A stretch of 64,000 nt of DNA from Campylobacter devanensis (lineage in GTDB: Bacteria > Campylobacterota > Campylobacteria > Campylobacterales > Campylobacteraceae), in NCBI RefSeq assembly GCF_002139915.1, contig NZ_CP018788.1, forward strand, positions 558,001-622,000, given 5' to 3'. The notes beneath the pieces are model-generated. The model ran no database searches. It was not told the DNA's origin and saw only the letters and a list, made by a program, of their open reading frames with translations. This document shows positions 57,721 through 64,000 of the stretch, piece after piece. How positions within the stretch are numbered: the stretch's first letter is position 1; the number at the start of each line of letters is the position of its first letter. The position numbers and the translations under genes were made by a program.

Positions 57721-57936
57721 TTAAAAGTCATATTTTTTGGCTTTTTTAACCTTATTTAGCTCAGCTTCTAGCTCCTTTTGCTTAGTACGAAAAAGCTCAG
57801 CCGCACTCTTTAAAAGTGCAGCCGTACACTCTAGCTCATCTGGGGCTAGCTTTGGTGGATAGTTGTTTATAAGGTATTCTATCCTATCTAAATTCTCACT
57901 TACCAAAGCGGATTTAAAATCATCGAGCCAATTCAT
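57721..57936 (-). CDS. Small FliT-position protein of unknown function
   Basis: 71 aa, highly charged and mostly helical. It overlaps the fliS stop by 4 nt and closes the flaG-fliD-fliS operon, the place of a FliT-like chaperone in other bacteria and of a small hypothetical gene in C. jejuni. There is no motif that proves a FliT role. Confidence 0.65.
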   Translation of the reverse strand: MNWLDDFKSALVSENLDRIEYLINNYPPKLAPDELECTAALLKSAAELFRTKQKELEAELNKVKKAKKYDF

Positions 57937-58310
57937 TTATCATCCTTTGTTACATCTCTCCACGCTTCTAAAAGCTCTCTTGTTACATGGACGACTTCAT
58001 CTAATTTACTTTGGTCGTTTGTGATATTAGCCTCTGAGATTAGCTGAATTTGTCTGCTGTATAACCCTTGGAGATACTCACTGATTTGGCCTTGGCTCAT
58101 ATCAAGAGAGTTGATTAGTTCAAAAAATATAGCATTAGTTTTGTTTAAAAATAGCACCTTACTCTCTATATCACCAGAATCCATCGCTTTTTTGGCTCTA
58201 TATATAAAGCGTAAAATTCCTTCATATAGCATAGTTACTAACTTTTGCGGGGAGTCAATCCCCATGTTATTTTGGCTATAAGCTGCGTAAGCGGCGTTAG
58301 ATGATGGCAT
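57933..58310 (-). CDS. fliS: Flagellin secretion chaperone FliS
   Basis: 125 aa from the ATG at 58310, chosen for AAGGA upstream and the typical SNAAYAAYSQNNMGIDSPQKLVTMLYEGILRFI start of FliS. A longer frame would begin inside fliD. It binds the C-terminus of flagellin in the cytosol until export. It lies 10 bp after fliD. Confidence 0.93.
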   Translation of the reverse strand: MPSSNAAYAAYSQNNMGIDSPQKLVTMLYEGILRFIYRAKKAMDSGDIESKVLFLNKTNAIFFELINSLDMSQGQISEYLQGLYSRQIQLISEANITNDQSKLDEVVHVTRELLEAWRDVTKDDK

Positions 58311-58320
58311 TGGTATTCCT

Positions 58321-60174
58321 TTATTTGTTAGCATTAGCTGCCGCCTCGATCATGCTATTTACAGTATTCATTTGAGATTCTAGCTTAGCAATGATAGTAT
58401 CATATTGTGACCACTTTTCTGCCATTGTGGTGTATTTGGTATCTAGCTCTTTTTGTCTTTTCTCTTTGCTTTCGGTTAGAGATTTGTGTGAGCTTGTTAG
58501 ACTCTCTTCATATTTTGTTAGGGTGCCATTTGTGCCGATTAAGCCATTTAGCGTATCATTTAAACCTTTGAAAAATCCACCCACAACTTCTGTTTTGCCC
58601 TCTAATTTCTGTTCTTTTAAGCCTAATTTTTCTAAAAATGCTGAATCACCTTTAATCTCGATATTTGTGCCACCTGAGCCTTTTAAGATTAGTTTTCCAT
58701 CTTTGTCAAATGACGCTGATATATCACTTAGATTTTTTGCGTTGGTGATAGCTTTTAATAGGGCATTTTTCTTATCTTTTTCATTTCCAGTGCCACCAGT
58801 GCCACCAGCGGTATAATCTTTTGGGATATTGATATCTATCTCTACGCCATTGATGGTTAATTTACCTTTTATCTCATCGCCCCAATCTACTTTTTTATCC
58901 CCTCTTGCGGTTACATTTATAAATTTAGTCTCAGAGCTAAAGAAGCTTTTAAACTCATCAAATTTCGTAGTTATCATATCATTTAATTTAGTTGAGTCTT
59001 CTATGGTTAAAAGCCCATCTTTGGTAACTGTAATACCAAAACTAGCTAAGGATTTGCCATCTTTGCTTACGCCATTTACAATCTTATTTAGCTCGCTTGA
59101 TATAGAAGTTATCTCTCTTACACCTTGAAATGTCCCAGCTAGGCCAGTTTCGCTATCATATTTGGTAGCTTCATTTACATTATTCATTAATGAGTTGAAA
59201 GAATCCACCATCGCTTTGATATCTTCTAGTATCCCTTCGGTACTTTGCTTGATAGATGAATTTGTGCTTTCACCAGCTTTATCTACTTTATTTAGAGTTA
59301 AGCTCACACCTAAGATTAGATCTTCAACTTTATTTGAGCTTCTAGTGATATCTATGCCGTTATATTTGAATTTCGCATCTTGTGCTTTGGAGATTTGAGA
59401 GCCGGCTTTTTGTTGTTGATCAGGCTGTAGAGTGCTAGGATCTTTTAGAGTTAATCTATTAATCTCATTGCCGTAGCTATCTTTTTCGGTTCCGGTGCTA
59501 GCTGATTTCTCAAAATAAAATCCCAAAGCTTCTAGAGTGCTATCAGAGCTTGTATTGCTACTACTTGAATTTGTAATACTATAAAAGCCAATTTTATTTG
59601 CCTCTCCAGTTTCGGCTGATTGGATAATCAATCTAAATGGCTCATCCCCACCGACATTTAAAATTTTAGCTTGGACTTTTTTATCCGTGGATTCATTGAT
59701 CTTTTCAGCCAATTGCTCTAGCGTAGTAGTAGAGTCTGCATTAATCACATAATCCTTGCCACCGATACTAATCCCAAAGCTAACATCAGTGCTAAATACG
59801 CTATCAGTTCTTGAGCTAAATTTTTTTGATTGAAATGAGTCTTGACTGGCTAACTGCTCTACACTTAGATTTAACTCTTGCTCCGCTACACCAGAGCTTA
59901 CTGATACTGAAACGCTACTGCTACCACTTGTAGTAGCTTCACGCTTTAGATATGTGCTATCACCAGTTAGATTAGATACATTTGATTTAAATGTGCTTAG
60001 TAGAGTGGTGATAGCGGTTAGATCCTTTTGTTTGGTTAGATTACTTTGTATCTCTGTCTCTAACGGCTTGATTAGAGCCTTTGTATCAGCCTCTTTTAGC
60101 TTATCTATTGTATCCCAGCTTAGGATATTTCCGCTACCTACGCCTAGTTGTGATTTTTCAGTATTTATTGCCAT
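58321..60174 (-). CDS. fliD: Flagellar hook-associated protein 2 (filament cap)
   Basis: 617 aa. The N-terminal helical region (about 1-75) and C-terminal coiled coil (about 540-617) form the D0/D1 legs; a central GTGG-rich linker near 435-450 lies in the variable head. The C-terminal AKLESQMNTVNSMIEAAANANK is typical. It caps the growing filament. Only 2 bp separate it from flaG. Confidence 0.93.
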   Translation of the reverse strand: MAINTEKSQLGVGSGNILSWDTIDKLKEADTKALIKPLETEIQSNLTKQKDLTAITTLLSTFKSNVSNLTGDSTYLKREATTSGSSSVSVSVSSGVAEQELNLSVEQLASQDSFQSKKFSSRTDSVFSTDVSFGISIGGKDYVINADSTTTLEQLAEKINESTDKKVQAKILNVGGDEPFRLIIQSAETGEANKIGFYSITNSSSSNTSSDSTLEALGFYFEKSASTGTEKDSYGNEINRLTLKDPSTLQPDQQQKAGSQISKAQDAKFKYNGIDITRSSNKVEDLILGVSLTLNKVDKAGESTNSSIKQSTEGILEDIKAMVDSFNSLMNNVNEATKYDSETGLAGTFQGVREITSISSELNKIVNGVSKDGKSLASFGITVTKDGLLTIEDSTKLNDMITTKFDEFKSFFSSETKFINVTARGDKKVDWGDEIKGKLTINGVEIDINIPKDYTAGGTGGTGNEKDKKNALLKAITNAKNLSDISASFDKDGKLILKGSGGTNIEIKGDSAFLEKLGLKEQKLEGKTEVVGGFFKGLNDTLNGLIGTNGTLTKYEESLTSSHKSLTESKEKRQKELDTKYTTMAEKWSQYDTIIAKLESQMNTVNSMIEAAANANK

Positions 60175-60176
60175 TT

Positions 60177-60551
60177 TTATTCCTTTTTATCAAATATCAT
60201 ACCCACGATGTCTCTAAAATGCTCAGTAAGCTTCATAACCTGATCAGTTGGGATTTTGCGGATTACTGTGCCAGTATCAGCTTCTAAAACATTGACAAAC
60301 ATACTATCGATCTTATCATTATAGCCAAATCTAATATTTGTATTTAGTAGGCTTAGATTATCGTTAGTTTGGGCTAAAATCTCTTGAATTTGCTCATTTG
60401 TTAGGTGCTCATTGGCTCCATTTTGCGCTGCAGAGTCTTGGCGGAGATTTGGATTTTCTATCTCTCTAGTTTGTGGATTAAACTGCTGCTTAAAACTGGC
60501 AGTATCTGCCATATCTAGTTGCTGCTGGGCTGCTGCTTTGAAAATTTCCAT
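60177..60551 (-). CDS. flaG: FlaG-family flagellar protein
   Basis: 124 aa. The C-terminal half (LNTNIRFGYNDKIDSMFVNV...RKIPTDQVMKLTEHFRDIVG) is the FlaG domain; the N-terminal half is Gln/Ala-rich and disordered-looking. FlaG modulates filament length in Campylobacter. It is first in the cap operon with a sigma28-like promoter 35-60 bp upstream. Confidence 0.92.
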   Translation of the reverse strand: MEIFKAAAQQQLDMADTASFKQQFNPQTREIENPNLRQDSAAQNGANEHLTNEQIQEILAQTNDNLSLLNTNIRFGYNDKIDSMFVNVLEADTGTVIRKIPTDQVMKLTEHFRDIVGMIFDKKE

Positions 60552-60583
60552 TTTGCATCCTTTTAGTAAATTGGTTATATGCT

Positions 60584-60610
60584 AAATCGGTCAAATTTTA
60601 CCAAATTTTA
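60584..60610 (-). promoter_or_regulatory. Sigma28 (FliA) promoter of flaG-fliD-fliS
   Basis: Minus-strand TAAA, then 16 nt, then CCGATTT, which matches the FliA -10 in Campylobacter (CGATWT) with near-consensus spacing. Confidence 0.72.
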
Positions 60611-60703
60611 TAGCAAATTCATAGATTTATCTAGATTTTAAGCAAATTTTATACCAAATTTATAGATATTTTGATACTATTTAGGCTTTAAAGGAGTAGG
60701 GTA

Positions 60704-61048
60704 ATGAGAGTTTGTATAGATTGTGAGTGTCTGCTTTTAGCTGAGACTTTAAGGCTATTTTTAGGTTCAAATGCAACCACAAAAAAAGATTGCGATTTTA
60801 TAGTGAGTGATAGAGCATTGCAAAGCAGCAAGCCAGTCTTTATCATAAGCGATGATTCGCCATATCTTAGCGAGCCTTTTAGTAAAGATGTACTATTAAA
60901 TACGCTAGGTGAGTTCTATTCAGCGATGCAAATAAGCGGCAAAATACAGTCAAACGAGCTAAGCAGCCTAGAGCGTAGAGTGGGTGATTTAGTCGATGCG
61001 TTCAAGGCTGAGCTAATTAAAATAATAAAAGATGAATATGAAAAATAA
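60704..61048 (+). CDS. Small receiver-like protein of unknown function
   Basis: 114 aa. The first 70 residues resemble a compacted response-regulator receiver: an N-terminal strand and acidic pair (DCECLLLAETLRLFL), DFIVSD, and KPVFIISDDSPYLSEPFSKD ending in the KPF-type turn (here EPF). Helices 2-3 of a normal receiver are missing. The C-terminal 30 residues form a probable coiled coil. It overlaps rsmD by 17 nt. TACTAT near 60672-60677 may be its -10. Confidence 0.55.
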   Translation: MRVCIDCECLLLAETLRLFLGSNATTKKDCDFIVSDRALQSSKPVFIISDDSPYLSEPFSKDVLLNTLGEFYSAMQISGKIQSNELSSLERRVGDLVDAFKAELIKIIKDEYEK

Positions 61049-61622
61049 TCTAACCACCACTATCACTAGTGGTAAATTTAAAGGCAAAAAGCTATCTTTG
61101 CCAAGCCTAAGCACAACTAGAAGTACTAAATCTATAGTAAAAGAGTCTGTATTTAATAGCCTGCAGGGTGAGATTTATGGTTCGGTATTTATAGAATTAT
61201 TTGGTGGAAGTGGATTAATGGCTGCGACTGCGGTTAGTAATTACGCTAAAAAAGGCTATGCTATAGAGCTTGATAGAGCAGCATTTAATAGCTTAAGGGA
61301 AAATTTTAGTAGATTAAATGATGATGGAAATGAGATCTTAGTAGCATTGCATGGTGATACATTTGAGCTGACACCAAAGATTCTTGTTCAAAATATAGAG
61401 CAAAAAACTATTCTTTATGCTGATCCACCATTTGATATTAGAGATGGATTTAGTGGAATTTATGAAAAACTTTATAAAATGCTAGAAAAACTAGAGGCCA
61501 ATATAGTGGTAATAGAGCATATCTCAAGCCATAAACCTTCACAAAACATAGGCAAATTTGCACTTTATAAAAGTCGTAAATTTGGCAATACAACTTTGAG
61601 TTATTATACAAAATGTATCTAG
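61032..61622 (+). CDS. rsmD: 16S rRNA guanine-966 N2-methyltransferase RsmD
   Basis: 196 aa. SAM site VFIELFGGSGLMAATAVS and the catalytic DPPF tetrad in LYADPPFD are the RsmD hallmarks, as is the opening GKFKGKKLSLP. It methylates G966 of 16S rRNA. It overlaps both neighbours (17 nt and 10 nt). Confidence 0.93.
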   Translation: MNMKNNLTTTITSGKFKGKKLSLPSLSTTRSTKSIVKESVFNSLQGEIYGSVFIELFGGSGLMAATAVSNYAKKGYAIELDRAAFNSLRENFSRLNDDGNEILVALHGDTFELTPKILVQNIEQKTILYADPPFDIRDGFSGIYEKLYKMLEKLEANIVVIEHISSHKPSQNIGKFALYKSRKFGNTTLSYYTKCI

Positions 61623-62221
61623 TAAAAAAGTGCTACAGCTACGAGCAAGATATCAAAAAATCAAGCTTTGCTAGTTATATATGTCCATTTAGCGAGTTTG
61701 AAGAGTTGCGTGCTAGGCTTAAAGCAGACAATCCAAAGGCTGCTCATATAGTATGGGCGTATAGGTATTACAATAAGTATTTTCAGATTGTAGAAAACTG
61801 TAGCGATGATGGCGAACCAAAAGGAAGCTCAGGACCACCGTGCCTAGATGCTTTGCGTGGAGCTGAGTTAATAGACACTGCGCTGTTAGTGGTGCGGTAT
61901 TTTGGCGGTGTAAAGCTTGGTGTTGGCGGGTTAGTTAGAGCGTATGGAAGTAGTGCAAATTTAGCCATAAATGCCGCAGAGCTAGAACGCTATGAGATAA
62001 GAGATATTGTGAGCATATTTGTACCATTTGCATTGCTTTCTAGGTTTGATCATTATAGCCAGAGGCAAGGACTAGAGACTAGCAAGCGATATGGCGAGAC
62101 TGGATGTATGTATGAATTTTATTTAACTGCTAAGGAGTTTAGAGAGTTTAGAGAGTTTGTGCGTGAATTTGAGATAGCTGGAGTGCAATACTATGCTTTG
62201 CCTCTTAGCGCACAAGAGTAG
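61613..62221 (+). CDS. yigZ: YigZ/IMPACT-family protein
   Basis: 202 aa. The N-terminal UPF0029 domain carries SDDGEPKGSSGPPCL and VVRYFGGVKLGVGGLVRAY, the IMPACT/YigZ signatures, and a short C-terminal domain (about 135-202). The cellular role is not settled in bacteria. It overlaps rsmD by 10 nt and ends 88 bp before the flagellin gene. Confidence 0.92.
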   Translation: MYLVKKCYSYEQDIKKSSFASYICPFSEFEELRARLKADNPKAAHIVWAYRYYNKYFQIVENCSDDGEPKGSSGPPCLDALRGAELIDTALLVVRYFGGVKLGVGGLVRAYGSSANLAINAAELERYEIRDIVSIFVPFALLSRFDHYSQRQGLETSKRYGETGCMYEFYLTAKEFREFREFVREFEIAGVQYYALPLSAQE

Positions 62222-62249
62222 GGAATATTATAAACTTCTACCAAAACTT

Positions 62250-62266
62250 TGGAACACCATTTGCTT
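62250..62266 (+). promoter_or_regulatory. Sigma54 (RpoN) promoter of the flagellin gene
   Basis: TGGAACACCATTTGCTT carries GG (62251-62252) and GC (62263-62264) with exactly 10 nt between, the -24/-12 sigma54 spacing, and TTGCTT is a classical -12 element. It lies 44 bp before the ATG. Confidence 0.92.
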
Positions 62267-62309
62267 AGGGCTTTTATAACTTAATAATATTTCTATAAAA
62301 GGACTTATA

Positions 62310-63884
62310 ATGGGTTTTAGAATAAATACAAACGTAGCAGCCTTAAATGCGCATGCTAACTCTGTAGTAAATGATAGAGCACTTACTGGCTCACTTGGTC
62401 GCCTTAGCTCAGGCCTTAGAATTCAAACAGCAGCTGATGATGCTTCTGGTATGGCTATTGCTGATAGTCTTCGCTCTCAAGCTAACTCCCTAGGTCAAGC
62501 CATATCTAATGGTAATGATGCTGTAGGTATCATCCAAACTGCAGATAAAGCTATGGATGAACAGATTAAAATACTTGATACTATTAAAACTAAAGCTATC
62601 CAAGCAGCTCAAGATGGTCAAAATGCTGATTCTAGAAGAGCTTTACAAAACGATATTTCAAGACTTCTTGAAGAACTAGATATGATAGCTACTACTACAA
62701 GCTTTAATGGCCAACAACTACTAAATGGAAATTTTTCAAACAAAAACTTCCAAATTGGTGCTTATAGTAATGAAACAGCTAAAGTAAGCATAGGTGCTAC
62801 AAACTCAAATACAATTGGGCATACTAGGTTTGAGACACTAAAAAATGTGGTAGCTTCTAATATTTCTCAAATGGCAGATGCGGTTGTAAAACTTAGCGGA
62901 ATCGATGGATATCCGGGTGGTTATGTATTTCAAACTATTAGCGCAAAAACATTACAAACAGATGGTTTAAAAGCTGTAGCTGAGATGATGAATGGTGTAT
63001 CAGATAAAACTGGTATAAGAGCTGAAGTTAATAATACTCAAATTTTTGGCGTAGTTGCTGCTGGTACAATTAAAGATTTTATGATTAATGGCGTTAAAAT
63101 CGGAAATGTTACTGTAAAAACTAATGATTCTGACAATGCTCTAATCGCTGCAATCAACGCTAAAAAAGATGAAACCGGAGTAGAAGCAAGCCTAGAAAAT
63201 GGTAGATTAGTATTAGCTGCTAAAGATGGTAGAGCTATTAGACTTGGTTCAACATCTACTGGTGCTAATACCGTATTTAGCGCTAAAACGGGTGCTTCAT
63301 TAGCTGGAGATGCGCATTCGGCTGGTACGGTTTATTTGGGTCAATTAACATTTATTCGCCAAGATGCTAGAGATATTAAAATTGGACTAGATGGTATATC
63401 CTTAGTATCTGGTTTTACCGCAGGCGATGCAATGATTACTGGTGTGGCTTCAAATGGCTATGCCCAGGCTTCTGTAAATTTAAAATATATGAATAGTGGA
63501 ACAATCAGTGCAGCTATGGCAAAGGCTATGGGCTTCTTTGATGGTGGAGCTTCTGCGGCTGGTCTTGACTTTGGTGATAAAGCCGGTGGTGTAAATACAT
63601 ATGGTGGTGCTCAGGCTATGGTGGATGTAGCTGAAGCAGCTAGAAAAACTCTAGACAAGCTAAGAGCTGACCTAGGTTCAGTACAAAACCAATTAATAGC
63701 TACGCTAAATAACATTACAGTTACTCAAGTAAATGTAAAATCAGCTGAATCTCAAATAAGAGATGTAGACTTTGCTAGTGAGAGTGCAAACTTCTCTAAA
63801 TATAACATACTAGCCCAAAGCGGAAGCTACGCTATGAGTCAAGCAAATGCTGTACAGCAAAATGTCTTAAAACTACTACAATAA
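62310..63884 (+). CDS. Flagellin
   Basis: 524 aa. N-terminal D0/D1 ([15 protein letters not shown]... to about 170) and C-terminal D1/D0 (about 430-524, ending [15 protein letters not shown]) are intact, flanking a variable centre. [16 protein letters not shown] (83-98) replaces the TLR5-recognised segment of beta/gamma flagellins. The sigma54 promoter recalls C. jejuni flaB; flaA there uses sigma28, so a paralogue may lie outside the window. It ends in a strong hairpin. Confidence 0.97.
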   Translation: MGFRINTNVAALNAHANSVVNDRALTGSLGRLSSGLRIQTAADDASGMAIADSLRSQANSLGQAISNGNDAVGIIQTADKAMDEQIKILDTIKTKAIQAAQDGQNADSRRALQNDISRLLEELDMIATTTSFNGQQLLNGNFSNKNFQIGAYSNETAKVSIGATNSNTIGHTRFETLKNVVASNISQMADAVVKLSGIDGYPGGYVFQTISAKTLQTDGLKAVAEMMNGVSDKTGIRAEVNNTQIFGVVAAGTIKDFMINGVKIGNVTVKTNDSDNALIAAINAKKDETGVEASLENGRLVLAAKDGRAIRLGSTSTGANTVFSAKTGASLAGDAHSAGTVYLGQLTFIRQDARDIKIGLDGISLVSGFTAGDAMITGVASNGYAQASVNLKYMNSGTISAAMAKAMGFFDGGASAAGLDFGDKAGGVNTYGGAQAMVDVAEAARKTLDKLRADLGSVQNQLIATLNNITVTQVNVKSAESQIRDVDFASESANFSKYNILAQSGSYAMSQANAVQQNVLKLLQ

Positions 63885-63896
63885 GTTAGTTTTAGT

Positions 63897-63930
63897 ACTA
63901 CGCCTAAACACAAGGCGTAGTAATCTTTTA
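63897..63930 (+). terminator. Rho-independent terminator after the flagellin gene
   Basis: TACTACGCCT / AGGCGTAGTA, 10-bp perfect stem with 7-nt loop, followed by ATCTTTT. It lies 13 bp after the flagellin stop. I see no gene in the remaining 70 bp. Confidence 0.85.
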
Positions 63931-64000
63931 TAAATAGCCTCATTGCCATAAATAGATTGGCAAAACCTCATTAAACCAAACATTTGTAACACATTATTTA

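Overview
This window is an AT-rich, densely packed chromosomal segment of a Campylobacter species. The evidence is syntenic blocks I recognise from C. jejuni (pheS-pheT-aroA-ispH-rpsA-serA; rluD-flpA-trmB-ftsE-ftsX-M23-pyrH-rpoZ-rsh-tyrS; a dynamin-like protein pair; flaG-fliD-fliS), a flagellin with an epsilon-type D0/D1 domain, and both sigma54 and sigma28 flagellar promoters. The species cannot be fixed by eye. A non-jejuni lineage such as the C. fetus / hyointestinalis / lanienae group is plausible, because blocks that are far apart in C. jejuni are joined here. I see no insertion sequence, prophage, CRISPR array, tRNA or 5S/16S/23S rRNA gene.

Layout. 1-4.1 kb: a truncated sodium:solute symporter, a Ste24-type membrane protease, prmC, a DUF4149 membrane protein and a YbgC thioesterase. 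4.1-6.4 kb (minus): a GNAT acetyltransferase, a family-4 uracil-DNA-glycosylase-like Fe-S protein and a periplasmic PBP1-like protein. 6.5-6.7 kb: 6S RNA. 6.7-14.3 kb: purD, an RDD protein, lptD, a phosphoribosyltransferase-like gene, pnp and a Usp protein in one tight run, facing a HIT gene. 14.9-24.8 kb: the pheST-aroA-ispH-rpsA-serA-efp housekeeping run. 24.9-26.5 kb: a SCO1 homologue and rodA. 26.6-41.4 kb: rluD, the fibronectin-binding lipoprotein flpA, trmB, ftsEX with an EnvC-like degenerate LytM factor, pyrH, rpoZ, rsh, tyrS, a nitronate monooxygenase-like gene, an amidase and mnmC. 42-46.4 kb (minus): dsbB followed by two overlapping dynamin-like GTPases.

46.5-54.4 kb: a DUF234-like gene coupled to the flagellar sensor kinase flgS, then galU, pgi, dps, yceI, a GalT-type HIT protein, a degenerate DJ-1-like gene, thiL and truD. 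54.4-57.2 kb (minus): a di-haem cytochrome c peroxidase overlapping a chemoreceptor. 57.3 kb: RNase P RNA. 57.7-60.6 kb (minus): the flagellar cap operon flaG-fliD-fliS plus a small gene behind a sigma28-type promoter. 60.7-62.2 kb: a receiver-like small protein, rsmD and a YigZ protein. 62.3-63.9 kb: a flagellin gene with a textbook sigma54 promoter and a strong hairpin terminator.

Most genes are housekeeping functions in overlapping operons, many with TTG or GTG starts. No wholly new multi-gene system is evident. The most unusual items are an 18-bp in-frame tandem duplication inside the B5 domain of pheT; a stand-alone DUF234 nuclease-like protein translationally coupled to flgS; a chemoreceptor overlapping a cytochrome c peroxidase; a family-4 UDG-like protein that keeps its Fe-S cysteines but has lost its catalytic motifs; and two short degenerate-fold proteins (DJ-1-like and receiver-like) coupled to thiL and rsmD. 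Functional calls are from memory of families and motifs; no database search was run.
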